This document shows positions 9,052 through 18,824 of a stretch of DNA of 64,000 nucleotides, in pieces. The translations under genes and the position numbers were made by a program. The DNA is from Oceanospirillales bacterium (lineage in GTDB: Bacteria; Pseudomonadota; Gammaproteobacteria; Pseudomonadales; Balneatricaceae): NCBI GenBank assembly GCA_018223185.1, contig JAAEYW010000010.1, positions 62,001-126,000 of the forward strand, in the 5' to 3' direction. How positions within the stretch are numbered: position 1 is the stretch's first letter; each line of letters opens with the position of its first letter. Under the pieces are notes generated by a model. It did not search any database. It was not told the DNA's origin and was given only the letters and a program-made list of their open reading frames with translations.

Positions 9052-9942
9052 TTAAAATTTCACAATCGTTTTTATCCAGAAAGCATCACCCTGAGGCCTG
9101 TTTTCAACGGCCATCTCTTTTTGATACTTAACGGATAAAAAGAAGCCTTTACCGTTATCGAATTTAATCGCAGGACCGATCGCAAAAGCCTGACCTTTAT
9201 TGCCGATATCCGTGCCGTTGACTTCATCTCCGGTTAACTGCTTATAAGCATACCCACCTACTCCAACAACCCAGTTCGGTGATACGCCATAACCCAGGGA
9301 ATAATCAGCATGTAACTCCTGGCCTGAGCGATAATGGGTATCATCATTTTCGAAGTTGTAGTCGTACATCACTTTCACCCCCCAGTTGAGTCCGGCAGGA
9401 TCAATATGGGAAGCCGCGTAGATACCCTGAACAGTCCAGTAATTACGACCGATATTGGCCAGGCGAGAGGAGTCATATTCACCGGTTGGCGCAATAACAT
9501 CGACACCAACAGCGGTATGAAACTGAGGACTGTGGTGGAAGGCCAGCGCCGCAGTCAGATCCAGATCACCGATACCTGACTCACTGTCTTTCATCCCCAT
9601 GACAGAGACATCCAGATCAACCAGCGGCAGTAAGCCGGCAAAAAACAGCTGTCCGCCGAACAAAGTCTTATCTGTTACATAAAGCAGTCGTGGTGCCACG
9701 ACATCGGCTTTCAGGCTGAAGTTAATAGGCAGACTTTTACCATCATTACCTTTGAAATCATCCGCTTCGTAGTGCTCAGCGTAGACCAGCGGGTAAATAC
9801 CGGGAGGTGGCAAAGCCCCCACCATAAGCTGTTCAGCCCCCATCGGGTAGTTTGAACCACCGCCCTCTGTCGCCTGAACACTGGTTGTTATTAATGATGC
9901 CCCGATAAGACACCCTATTGCATAGTTAACTGTACGTTTCAT
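9052..9942 (-). CDS. MetA-pathway-type outer-membrane protein of aromatic catabolism
   Basis: 296 residues with a cleavable signal peptide (MKRTVNYAIGCLIGASLITT, then SVQA) and alternating beta-strand pattern ending in an aromatic C-terminus (WIKTIVKF), as in outer-membrane beta-barrels. The start of the mature protein (YPMGAEQLMVGALPPPGIYP) is typical of the phenol MetA-pathway/SphA-like family found in aromatic degradation operons. A role in uptake of indole, anthranilate or a related compound is inferred from its place between iifD and antA. Confidence 0.8.
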   Translation of the reverse strand: MKRTVNYAIGCLIGASLITTSVQATEGGGSNYPMGAEQLMVGALPPPGIYPLVYAEHYEADDFKGNDGKSLPINFSLKADVVAPRLLYVTDKTLFGGQLFFAGLLPLVDLDVSVMGMKDSESGIGDLDLTAALAFHHSPQFHTAVGVDVIAPTGEYDSSRLANIGRNYWTVQGIYAASHIDPAGLNWGVKVMYDYNFENDDTHYRSGQELHADYSLGYGVSPNWVVGVGGYAYKQLTGDEVNGTDIGNKGQAFAIGPAIKFDNGKGFFLSVKYQKEMAVENRPQGDAFWIKTIVKF

Positions 9943-10008
9943 GTGGCATTATTCCTTATTATTTGTGTTATCAGAGTCCGGCCGCAACCGGACTCAGTAG
10001 AGTACGGT

Positions 10009-10539
10009 TCAGTTACAGAGCTGCTTAAAACCACCCCGGTAAAACACCAGTGGCTCGCCCTCATCGACCCGGTCGAAATCCAGCACCCGGCCCACGATCA
10101 GCAGGTGATCACCGGCAACACGGGTAAACTCCACCTGGCACTGCAGGGTTGCCAGCGCACCGTCCAGCAGGGGAACCCCTGTCGGGCTCAGGCAATACTG
10201 AACAGCAGAAAACTTATCTTCAGAACGGGTAGCCAGTTGCATAGCGATGGCCTCCTGACTCTGACTGAGGATATTCACATTGAAATATTTACCCTCATCA
10301 AACGCCGATACGCTGGGAGAGCTCAGCACCAGGCTCCATAAGATGAGTGCCGGATCTAAAGACAGCGATGAGAAAGAGTTTGCGGTGATTCCCACCAGCT
10401 GATCGTTCTCTCCAAGCGCTGTAATGGCGGTCACGCCGGTGGCAAACATGCCAAAGGTGTTGCGCAGTTCCCGGGTATCAATCAACGGCATTTCAACCGC
10501 AGATGCAGCATGTATCGATTGTGTATTCGAAGAAGTCAT
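10009..10539 (-). CDS. iifD: Flavin reductase component of indole monooxygenase
   Basis: 176 residues of the flavin reductase-like (HpaC/StyB) family: RNTFGMFATGVTAIT, GITANSFSSLSLDP and GDHLLIVGRV are the usual segments. It would supply reduced FAD to the StyA-like oxygenase encoded just upstream. The open frame extends further, into iifC, but the ATG at 10539 lies one base past the iifC stop with GGAGG in front, so I use it. The iifD name rests on gene content and order matching the Acinetobacter indole cluster. Confidence 0.8.
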   Translation of the reverse strand: MTSSNTQSIHAASAVEMPLIDTRELRNTFGMFATGVTAITALGENDQLVGITANSFSSLSLDPALILWSLVLSSPSVSAFDEGKYFNVNILSQSQEAIAMQLATRSEDKFSAVQYCLSPTGVPLLDGALATLQCQVEFTRVAGDHLLIVGRVLDFDRVDEGEPLVFYRGGFKQLCN

Positions 10540-10540
10540 A

Positions 10541-11782
10541 TCAGGCCTCCTTTTTAAAAAATTCACCCACCACCTGGTTGCAGGCTTCGGCATTGGTCCA
10601 CCAGGGCATCAGATCCACCGGGTTGTTAAAGCCGTTGGCAATGGTTCTGGCCAGCTCCGGTGCTTGCTGAGCAGCACCCAGCAGATTGAGGGTATGTTCT
10701 TCTGGCGGGAGCAGAATGCTGTTGGTCCAGCGAACCACATCTTCGGCATAAGCCCAGTACGCTTCGAAAGTCGCCTTCATCCACTCTTCGTCGTATACCT
10801 GATCACCGCGGGCAATAATGGAATCCAGATAGATCTTGCTGCACTTCGCGCCATTATTTGATCCCTGACCAGTGATAGGATCGTTAACCACCAGCGCATC
10901 AGCCATCCCCAGTACTTTACGGCCGGAAGGCAGAGTCAATACGGGTTTACGAACCGTAGGCGGGAAGCGACCGGCGAGCACACCGTTGTCATCGGTCAGC
11001 TGAATATTTTTGCAACGCTCAGCTTCCCAAGGGCAGTAAGTTTTGACGATTTCAAGGCTGCGGGCGAGGTGCTGCTCAGGTGTTTCGACATCACCCCAGC
11101 AATCCATAGGGCCTCCCGGAATACCTTCAAACACCATGATTTCGCAGGGACCGGTCAGGGTCAGCGCAGGGAAACAGAAATACTCTCCGACGCCCGGAAT
11201 CAGGTTAAAAGTTACCCGTGAAAAAGGCTCTTTTGGTTCCATACCATGCACATAGGTGAGGGCTAAGGCGCGTTGGGGTTTATCAAACACTGAACGCTCT
11301 GCATCACGTTCAAACTGTCGGACAATGTCGCCTTTACCGGCCGCCAGCAGCACCAGGTCGTGTGAGGCTGTCAGCTCTTCAAGCTCTTCAATACCGGCAT
11401 CTTTGAACACCAGCTCGCCACCCAGACGGACAAACTCATCCATCCATACCGGCATCTTAAGACGCTGATCCACCGACTGCGCTTTATTGTCGATAGGCGC
11501 TGCCCAATCGATCAGCTTCTCTCCCGGACGTTCGGGGTTCGGAACCGTAAGACCGATACCCTCAACCGGAGGACAATCGTTTTCCCAGAAATTAAGCCCC
11601 AGCTCTCTCTCTGTATTCAGTGCCATATCGAACATGCACTGACTTGAGGTGACTCGGCCGGAACGGATATCGTCCTGTGTCCGGTTGGATAACATAGTGA
11701 CCTGGAAGCCCTGTTTCAGCAGACCGATTCCAGTCTGAAGGCCGGACTGTCCAGCACCTATAATTGCGATTTTACGTGACAT
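10541..11782 (-). CDS. iifC: StyA-like FAD-dependent indole monooxygenase
   Basis: 413 residues, matching styrene/indole monooxygenase StyA in length. The N-terminus carries the FAD dinucleotide fold (MSRKIAIIGAGQSGLQTG) and the C-terminal half contains VLGMADALVVNDPITGQGSN, the usual group E flavoprotein FAD/active-site segment. With IifD it would epoxidise indole at C2-C3. The longer frame (from 11890) runs into iifB; the ATG at 11782 with GGAG upstream fits the family. A styrene role is possible but no styrene-oxide isomerase or phenylacetaldehyde dehydrogenase is nearby. Confidence 0.82.
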   Translation of the reverse strand: MSRKIAIIGAGQSGLQTGIGLLKQGFQVTMLSNRTQDDIRSGRVTSSQCMFDMALNTERELGLNFWENDCPPVEGIGLTVPNPERPGEKLIDWAAPIDNKAQSVDQRLKMPVWMDEFVRLGGELVFKDAGIEELEELTASHDLVLLAAGKGDIVRQFERDAERSVFDKPQRALALTYVHGMEPKEPFSRVTFNLIPGVGEYFCFPALTLTGPCEIMVFEGIPGGPMDCWGDVETPEQHLARSLEIVKTYCPWEAERCKNIQLTDDNGVLAGRFPPTVRKPVLTLPSGRKVLGMADALVVNDPITGQGSNNGAKCSKIYLDSIIARGDQVYDEEWMKATFEAYWAYAEDVVRWTNSILLPPEEHTLNLLGAAQQAPELARTIANGFNNPVDLMPWWTNAEACNQVVGEFFKKEA

Positions 11783-11816
11783 AAAATTTACTCCAGATTT
11801 TATTTTTATTGCCGGC

Positions 11817-12605
11817 TTACTCAGCGAGTTTTGGTATGGCGGGGACACGCTGCTCCGGGCCAATAGCGGAATAACCACCATCAACCGCATAATCAGCGGC
11901 GGTTACAAAGCTGGCCTGAGGAGAACAGAGAAACAGCACCACTTCAGCGACTTCCCGGGGATCGCCCAGACGCCCCAGCATATGAAAATCAGCAGCCACC
12001 TGATCAGCCTTCGCCCGGTTGCCACCACTGACTTCATTGATCACCCTGGACCAGGTCCAGCCCGGAGAAACCGAGTTCACGCGGATGCCATCTTCAGCAA
12101 AGTCCATCGCCATACTGCGGGTCAGATGACGAATCGCCGCCTTGCTGACCGGATACAGCCAGCGACCGGTCTGCGCGATCTGTGATGAGATACTGCTGAA
12201 GTTGACGATCGCACCGCCACCACGCTTAACCATCAGCGGGCGGGCGATATTCGCTGCCATTACCGCGCTGACCACATTGATATCCAGTGCGGTAAGCCAG
12301 TCTGCCCGGGAAGAAGCCTGCCCCTCATCCAGATAGCTGCACGCCAGGTTGATCAGATAATCAACGCCACCAAAGCGGGTTTCAGCACTGTTTATCGCGG
12401 TGCTTAACTGCTCATCATCGGTGATATCCGCGGCAATGAACTGGGCTTTGGCTCCCAGACGATCTGCCAGAGCAACACCCGCGTCGACATCGATATCGAT
12501 TACGGTGACACTCGCACCCGCTTCGATAAATACCTCAGCTACGGCCGCCCCGATCAGCGTGGCGCCCCCGGTCACAATGACACTGCGGTCATTCAGCGGG
12601 CTCAT
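11817..12605 (-). CDS. iifB: Short-chain dehydrogenase of the indole pathway
   Basis: 262-residue classical SDR: cofactor motif IVTGGATLIGAAVAE, the catalytic Ser in NFSSISSQIAQ, YPVSKAA with the YxxxK pair, and a C-terminal AVDGGYSAIGPEQ. In the characterised indole cluster the SDR IifB oxidises the dihydrodiol form of oxidised indole to 3-hydroxyindolin-2-one, keeping it from turning into indigo. Starts inside the end of iifA (ATGA overlap), so translation is coupled. Confidence 0.8.
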   Translation of the reverse strand: MSPLNDRSVIVTGGATLIGAAVAEVFIEAGASVTVIDIDVDAGVALADRLGAKAQFIAADITDDEQLSTAINSAETRFGGVDYLINLACSYLDEGQASSRADWLTALDINVVSAVMAANIARPLMVKRGGGAIVNFSSISSQIAQTGRWLYPVSKAAIRHLTRSMAMDFAEDGIRVNSVSPGWTWSRVINEVSGGNRAKADQVAADFHMLGRLGDPREVAEVVLFLCSPQASFVTAADYAVDGGYSAIGPEQRVPAIPKLAE

Positions 12606-13852
12606 TTTGCACCTCCTTGATCCAGCCCTTCACTGTCGGGCCAGTTCGGCATCAGCGTATTGGAAGGCAGGGTCTCATCCAGCAGCTTGGCAGCAGACTC
12701 CTGTCCGGCAACCGGCAGTCCTTGCGGATCGAGCTTACCAATCTGCACCAGCACTGAAGCCTGATCCCAGTAGATATGTTCGTGATACAGTTTGTCGCCG
12801 CGGAACTTAACGACGGCCACCAAAGGAACTTCCACATATTTTCCGGTTGGTTCGATGCCGGGCAGCATCCAGTCGATAACTCGGTCATGGGTGAAGGTGA
12901 ACAGTAGTTCATCAACAATCTGTGTCGCACCAATGGTGCGGGAGATCGGGATCAGCGCAGTATCTGCCGGGTTCACATCAACAAAGTGATTTTTGTAGAA
13001 GCGGTACAGGTTCTTATAGCCTACCCCGCCGGTCATATTCGGAATGTGATTGACGTAGGGTTCAGCCACCATGGTCGCCATGGTGTCATCAACATTGCGG
13101 GTATCGAATTCATACTCGCAATGTTTATCCCACAGATAGGACAGGTCGTAGTGCGGGCCGATCGCTTGACGGAACGCGGTGACCGAACGCTGGTGAGCCA
13201 TCAGGGCCGAAGGCTTGTGATAATGCTCTGACCCCTCCCGGGCAAACGCATGATCAACGCCGGGATAGGTATATAGTTCCACATGTTCCTGATCACCCAG
13301 CGCCGCATAGATATCGTTGCGCGCCGCTGCAGGGCAATACTCGTCATTACCGGCAAAGTGCAGCACCAGCCGGCCACTGATATTCACCGCCTCATGCAGA
13401 TGGTTTTCAATGCCCATACCGTAATAACCCACTGCAGCATCAACATCACAGCGGCAGGCCGTCAGGTAGGACAACCGGGCGCCCAGACAGAACCCCAGTG
13501 AACCGACCTTGCCGTTGCACTCAGGCAGTCCTTTCAGAACACTGATCGCCGCGTCGATATCCTCAACACCCAGATCCTGATCAAAGCCCTGATATAAACC
13601 GAAAGCCTTCTCCCACTCTGCCGGGCTGTATTCCAGCTGCACACCGGGTTCCTGACGCCAGAACAGATCGGGAGCCAGTACCACATACCCCTCCTCTGCA
13701 TAATAATCAGCCACCTTACGCATGGTATCGTTGATACCAAATATCTCCTGTAACAGAACAATACCCGGCCCCTCTCCCGAAGCCGGTACTGCCAGATAGC
13801 CTTTGAAACGACCACTGCCATCTTTTGCCTGGATATCTATCATTGTGCCCAT
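12602..13852 (-). CDS. iifA: Dienelactone-hydrolase-like / NTF2-like fusion, 3-hydroxyindolinone to anthranilate
   Basis: 416 residues with two domains. Residues 1-230 are a dienelactone-hydrolase alpha/beta fold with a Cys-Asp-His triad (C122 in LGFCLGARL, D170 in AGNDEYCP, H201 in GVDHAFAREG). Residues about 240-400 look like a SnoaL/NTF2-type domain. In Acinetobacter the protein called IifA forms anthranilate from 3-hydroxyindolin-2-one and is described as resembling cofactor-independent oxygenases; I assign this gene by operon place and fold, not by alignment. The ATG at 13852 has GGAGG seven bases upstream. First gene of the operon. Confidence 0.72.
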   Translation of the reverse strand: MGTMIDIQAKDGSGRFKGYLAVPASGEGPGIVLLQEIFGINDTMRKVADYYAEEGYVVLAPDLFWRQEPGVQLEYSPAEWEKAFGLYQGFDQDLGVEDIDAAISVLKGLPECNGKVGSLGFCLGARLSYLTACRCDVDAAVGYYGMGIENHLHEAVNISGRLVLHFAGNDEYCPAAARNDIYAALGDQEHVELYTYPGVDHAFAREGSEHYHKPSALMAHQRSVTAFRQAIGPHYDLSYLWDKHCEYEFDTRNVDDTMATMVAEPYVNHIPNMTGGVGYKNLYRFYKNHFVDVNPADTALIPISRTIGATQIVDELLFTFTHDRVIDWMLPGIEPTGKYVEVPLVAVVKFRGDKLYHEHIYWDQASVLVQIGKLDPQGLPVAGQESAAKLLDETLPSNTLMPNWPDSEGLDQGGAK

Positions 13853-14176
13853 AGCACGCCTCCTGAATGTTGTTCTTTTTCTCGAATCGTTATTTATCCT
13901 CGAATATCAGGCAGACAATTACGCTCCGAAGAATGCGGGGACTATCCACAAGGTGCGAAAAGATGATCTGGCTCAATGATTGATGGAAACGGCTTAACGC
14001 CCGTCAACGCTGAGCATCCGGTCAGCGCGAAGACTATCCAGTTAGCGCAGGTTATTGATTTATGCGTGGAAATCGTACAGAAGCTAGGGCAAACCCCACT
14101 ATACTTAAATCCAACAATATGCAATATATAAGAGGCGATGCATTGATTTAGATTAATAAAAATAAGGTAGTAATCT
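13853..14176. promoter_or_regulatory. Divergent control region iifA / araC-type regulator with two direct repeats
   Basis: This 324-bp gap separates the iif-ant operon (leftward) from its AraC/XylS-type regulator (rightward). It contains two near-identical 14-mers, GCGGGGACTATCCA (13935-13948) and GCGAAGACTATCCA (14027-14040), 92 bp apart in the same orientation. Direct repeats of this sort are usual AraC/XylS operators. The core element positions of the promoters could not be fixed. The regulator start is preceded by an AAGGTAG ribosome site. Confidence 0.55.
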
Positions 14177-14325
14177 ATGTCTTCTGACTTAACTTTGTCT
14201 CCCTGGTTGAGAGACGCGCTTAAAGGTGATCCCGAGCGATTAGTATTCAGCTCTGTAGTGGCACAATGAATTTGGCCACCTAATTAGAGGTGATAACATC
14301 ACCTCATCTAATTACAGGTGAACCA

Positions 14326-15503
<1,178 letters not shown>

Positions 15504-16570
15504 CCACTACACTCCGGTACGCTGGAACAGGTCAGGGAAGAAGTCTCAGCGATGTATAAACCTCATCTGCTGGATATTAAAGGAAGGGGGTCCAAACTGG
15601 ATGCCCGTTTACACTCAGTCGCGATAGGAAATGTCCGCTTTAACCGGCTTAAATATGGTGCCGAAGTGGTTATCGACCCCGGCAACCTTGAACAGTTTTA
15701 TCTGATTCAGATGCCTGTCTGTGGTCAGGCTGACATTTACAACGGCAATAACCTCATCTCTTCGGACACAGATACTGCATCTGTCATTAACCCTTCCGAC
15801 CCGCTGAGCATGATCTGGAGTGAGGATTGCGACCAACTGATGTTCAGAATTGACCGGCACTCGGTGGAATTGGCCTGCAGCCAGATACTGGGACGATCCG
15901 TGCGCGCGCCCCTGCGATTTAAACCCGATATGAACTGGTATCGAAATCCAATCTGGCGCAACATGATGATGTATCTGGCGCATCTGCTACAGGATCAGCC
16001 CTCAATTACGACACAACCCGCCATCGCCCATCAACTCGAACAACTGATCATCAATACCCTCATCTCAATCCAGCCCCATAACTACACCGACGCCATGAAC
16101 AGACCCGACCGGACCCTGGCTCCACGACATGTCAAGAAGGTCGAAGAGTATATCGAGAGCCATGCTGACGAGTCGCTGACACCGGGAGAACTGGCTGAAA
16201 TGGCAGGCGTCAGCGTACGGACACTGTATGCGGGTTTTAAAGATTTTCGTCAGACCAGTCCAATGGAATATCTGCGGACAGTCCGGTTACAGAGAGCGCG
16301 GGAAGAACTGCTGAGACAGGATCCCGATTCATCGGTCACAGAGATCGCAATCCGATGGGGCTTCGCCCATATGGGCCGCTTCAGTCAGGATTATTCACGT
16401 ATGTTTGGCGAACGCCCCAGCGAAACCAAGCGCAGATAATTATCATCACTGGCCAAAGAAACATTGTTTATCTGAATGTTACGCCACTCAATTCAACTTA
16501 ATCAGGAAACCAGTAATCTGTATTCTACCAGTTGCGTATAAACCGATTCATGAGAAAAAGAGATTTTGCT

Positions 16571-16870
16571 ATGAACCGATTAGAGATATCCGCGCTGGAA
16601 GCAATGACTCACATCGACAAGGTAACGGTTCATTCACTGGAACGGATGATCTATCAGGTCACCCTGCAGCTGGATGGAACAACGGTAATGCTCACCGATG
16701 CACAGGGTAAACCGGCTCGATTTAACCATACAGACCAGATCCGTGAACTGCTTCATAATGCCAGAATTGAAAAAGCCGTCATGCTTTTGCCAACTACCTT
16801 CGATGAGATGATCGGCCGTCCGGCGCTGACTGAAAAAACCAACTGCGAAATATTGCTCGGCTGGAAATAA
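16571..16870 (+). CDS. DUF6482-type small protein
   Basis: 99 residues from the ATG at 16571 (MNRLEISALEAMTHIDKVTV); the frame is open further upstream but the family starts here. It resembles small proteins of the DUF6482 group found in Pseudomonas and relatives: a compact alpha/beta sequence without membrane segments or cysteine clusters apart from one near the C-terminus (KTNCEILLGWK). Function is not known. It lies between the disrupted regulator and the convergent folX gene. Confidence 0.7.
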   Translation: MNRLEISALEAMTHIDKVTVHSLERMIYQVTLQLDGTTVMLTDAQGKPARFNHTDQIRELLHNARIEKAVMLLPTTFDEMIGRPALTEKTNCEILLGWK

Positions 16871-16882
16871 GCCGGCAGAGAA

Positions 16883-17251
16883 TCAGCTACAATGCTTCTC
16901 CAGTGTCAGTGACACTGAGTCCGCAAAACGCAGTGCATGAGGCTTATCAATGGTGACACTGGCAAAGGTCACCCAGGGATGGCCGGTTGCTATTTCCAGC
17001 ACATCACCGACCAGCTTTTCCAGCAGCAGAAAGTGTCCTTCCTCTACATGCTGAATAATATCCTTACACACCACTTTATAGTTCAGCGCCTTATCCACAT
17101 CATCAGTGATCGCCGCTTTTTCTGCCGGGTAGTGAATCTCAATATTGATCACCACATCCTGAAGCTTTTTACGCTCTTCCGGGTTAAATCCAATATAGGT
17201 ACGCAAACGCAGATTTTTAATTCGGATAATGGCATTGCTGACTGATGGCAT
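16883..17251 (-). CDS. folX: Dihydroneopterin triphosphate 2'-epimerase
   Basis: 122 residues of the tunnelling-fold FolB/FolX family. The N-terminus [20 protein letters not shown], the central DALNYK-like segment ([20 protein letters not shown]) and the C-terminal [16 protein letters not shown] match E. coli FolX better than FolB. FolX converts 7,8-dihydroneopterin triphosphate to the monapterin isomer. Clear AAGGA ribosome site. A pteridine-reductase-like SDR (60519-61259) elsewhere in the window could act later in the same route. Confidence 0.92.
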   Translation of the reverse strand: MPSVSNAIIRIKNLRLRTYIGFNPEERKKLQDVVINIEIHYPAEKAAITDDVDKALNYKVVCKDIIQHVEEGHFLLLEKLVGDVLEIATGHPWVTFASVTIDKPHALRFADSVSLTLEKHCS

Positions 17252-17492
17252 TTCTGAGTCCTTGTCGATTTTTATCAGTAAGATTCAATAGTCTATCAGA
17301 ACCGGTTTAAGTCGCCAGACATGACGAACGCTAAGGCTCCTGAATAGTTACTCCTACGTCGACAAGCCGGAGTTGGTTCACTGTATCAGAACTGAACCTC
17401 GCCTAATCGGGTCTAAAGATCGCGGTGCTATATTCTGTATCGCTGATGACGGGTATGATGGCACTTTTACAGGCCGACGCAGGATTACAAAC

Positions 17493-18041
17493 ATGAGTGA
17501 TGAGATCAACTACAAGAATAACCCACTGCATGGTCTGGGTTTGAAAGAGCTGCTCACCCAGATAGTTGATCACTACGGCTTTGAGATTCTCTACGCCTAT
17601 CTGAACATCAACTGTTTCAAAACCAACCCCAGTATTGAGTCCAGCGTGAAGTTTCTCAAGAAGACCGACTGGGCGCGCGAAAAGGTTGAACTGTTCTACC
17701 TGTATAAGTTTAAAAATCTGCCACGGGTTTCATCCGAACAGTTTGCCTTGTCACCGAGAGACCGGATTATTCCCGAAGGTCAGACTCCACGTGAACCTGC
17801 CGAACTCAGCCTGGAAGATGCAGAACGCATGCGGGAAAAGCAGGCGAAAAAAGCCGCTGAGCATGGTAAAACCAAAAGCTATCGCAGCGGTAAGCCTGAC
17901 GGTCAGCGCGGGGGATATTCCAGTAAACAGGAAAACGCCCGGGATAAACAAGAACGGTGGAAACCTGCCCGAAAAGCACCCGATTCCCAAAGCGGTTCGT
18001 CAAACAACGATGATGACCCATGGGCAAAGTGGAAAAAATAA
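17493..18041 (+). CDS. VF530-family (DUF2132) protein with charged tail
   Basis: 182 residues. The first ~75 ([20 protein letters not shown] ... [19 protein letters not shown]) form the VF530/DUF2132 domain, a small helical fold with proposed DNA binding. The rest is a low-complexity, Lys/Arg/Ser/Gln-rich tail (about 100-182) ending [10 protein letters not shown], likely disordered. Start at ATG 17493; the frame is open earlier but those residues do not belong to the family. A truncated haemoglobin gene starts 9 bp later. Confidence 0.85.
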   Translation: MSDEINYKNNPLHGLGLKELLTQIVDHYGFEILYAYLNINCFKTNPSIESSVKFLKKTDWAREKVELFYLYKFKNLPRVSSEQFALSPRDRIIPEGQTPREPAELSLEDAERMREKQAKKAAEHGKTKSYRSGKPDGQRGGYSSKQENARDKQERWKPARKAPDSQSGSSNNDDDPWAKWKK

Positions 18042-18050
18042 GATCCATTG

Positions 18051-18464
18051 ATGAATACCACAAATACCCGATACGGTGAAGGCGACAACTCCTACAGAGC
18101 AGCGGGGGAACTGACCGGTCTGACTCTCCTGGTAAACGATTTCTACGACATTATGGATGACATTCCGGAATCAAAACGAATCCGGGATATGCACCCGAAC
18201 GACCTCAGCGAATCCAGAAAGAAGCTAATATTCTTCCTGTCAGGCTGGCTCGGTGGCCCTAAGCTATACTCTGAAGCCTTCGGCCCCATAAATATTCCAG
18301 CCTCACACAGCCACCTGGATATCAACCACGGCGAGAGCGACGCCTGGATCCTCTGCATGCAAAAAGCAGTTGAGCTGCAGCCTTATGACGCGTCTTTCAA
18401 ACTGTATCTTATAGATCAATTGCGGATACCGGCAGAAAGAATAAGAATGGCCTGTAACCGCTGA
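18051..18464 (+). CDS. Group II truncated haemoglobin
   Basis: 137 residues. Expected globin features are present: B10-region tyrosine in LVNDFYDIMDD, a proximal histidine in the ASHSHLDI segment, the tryptophan of the G helix in ESDAWILCMQKAVE and the WLGGPKLYSEAFG signature of group II. Such proteins bind O2 or NO and are linked to oxygen or nitrosative stress. It follows the VF530 gene closely on the same strand, so the two may be co-transcribed. The ATG at 18051 is chosen over the TTG one codon earlier. Confidence 0.9.
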   Translation: MNTTNTRYGEGDNSYRAAGELTGLTLLVNDFYDIMDDIPESKRIRDMHPNDLSESRKKLIFFLSGWLGGPKLYSEAFGPINIPASHSHLDINHGESDAWILCMQKAVELQPYDASFKLYLIDQLRIPAERIRMACNR

Positions 18465-18824
18465 CAAACAATGCCCGCTATATTCCCCGGTTTCTCTTTT
18501 ACGTAAAAAAAAGTACGGCCAGTATCACTACAGTTCCACAGTTCTAATAGAAACTTCTGGTCAAAGTGATTGAGCTGTATCACCAGCAAAACCTGCTCGG
18601 TCAGCAAAGGGCGGGCATATTCGCAGGCGCCTGAGACGCACTTACTCATAGATGACCCGTTATTGGGTATCACAGCAAAGGCGAAAAATGCTTTATCTAA
18701 TGCCCACTGTGTAAAACACCGCGTGGACAGACAGCCGCAATGTCGGGTTATTGACGTAATTCCCCTCTGATAAAAACGCAGACCCGATGTAATACTGACC
18801 GAGTTACTCAGAAACGCCCGGATG
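18465..18824. other. 360-bp gap between convergent globin and cobS genes
   Basis: No ORF with family resemblance, no clear terminator hairpin and no tRNA-like fold. An A8 run near 18508 could help stop transcription from either side. A 144-codon minus-strand frame crosses it but overlaps the globin gene and looks spurious. Confidence 0.5.

Noticed and set aside
10009-11782. Reading the StyA/StyB-like pair as styrene monooxygenase
   Set aside because: No styrene oxide isomerase or phenylacetaldehyde dehydrogenase nearby; the neighbours fit indole degradation.
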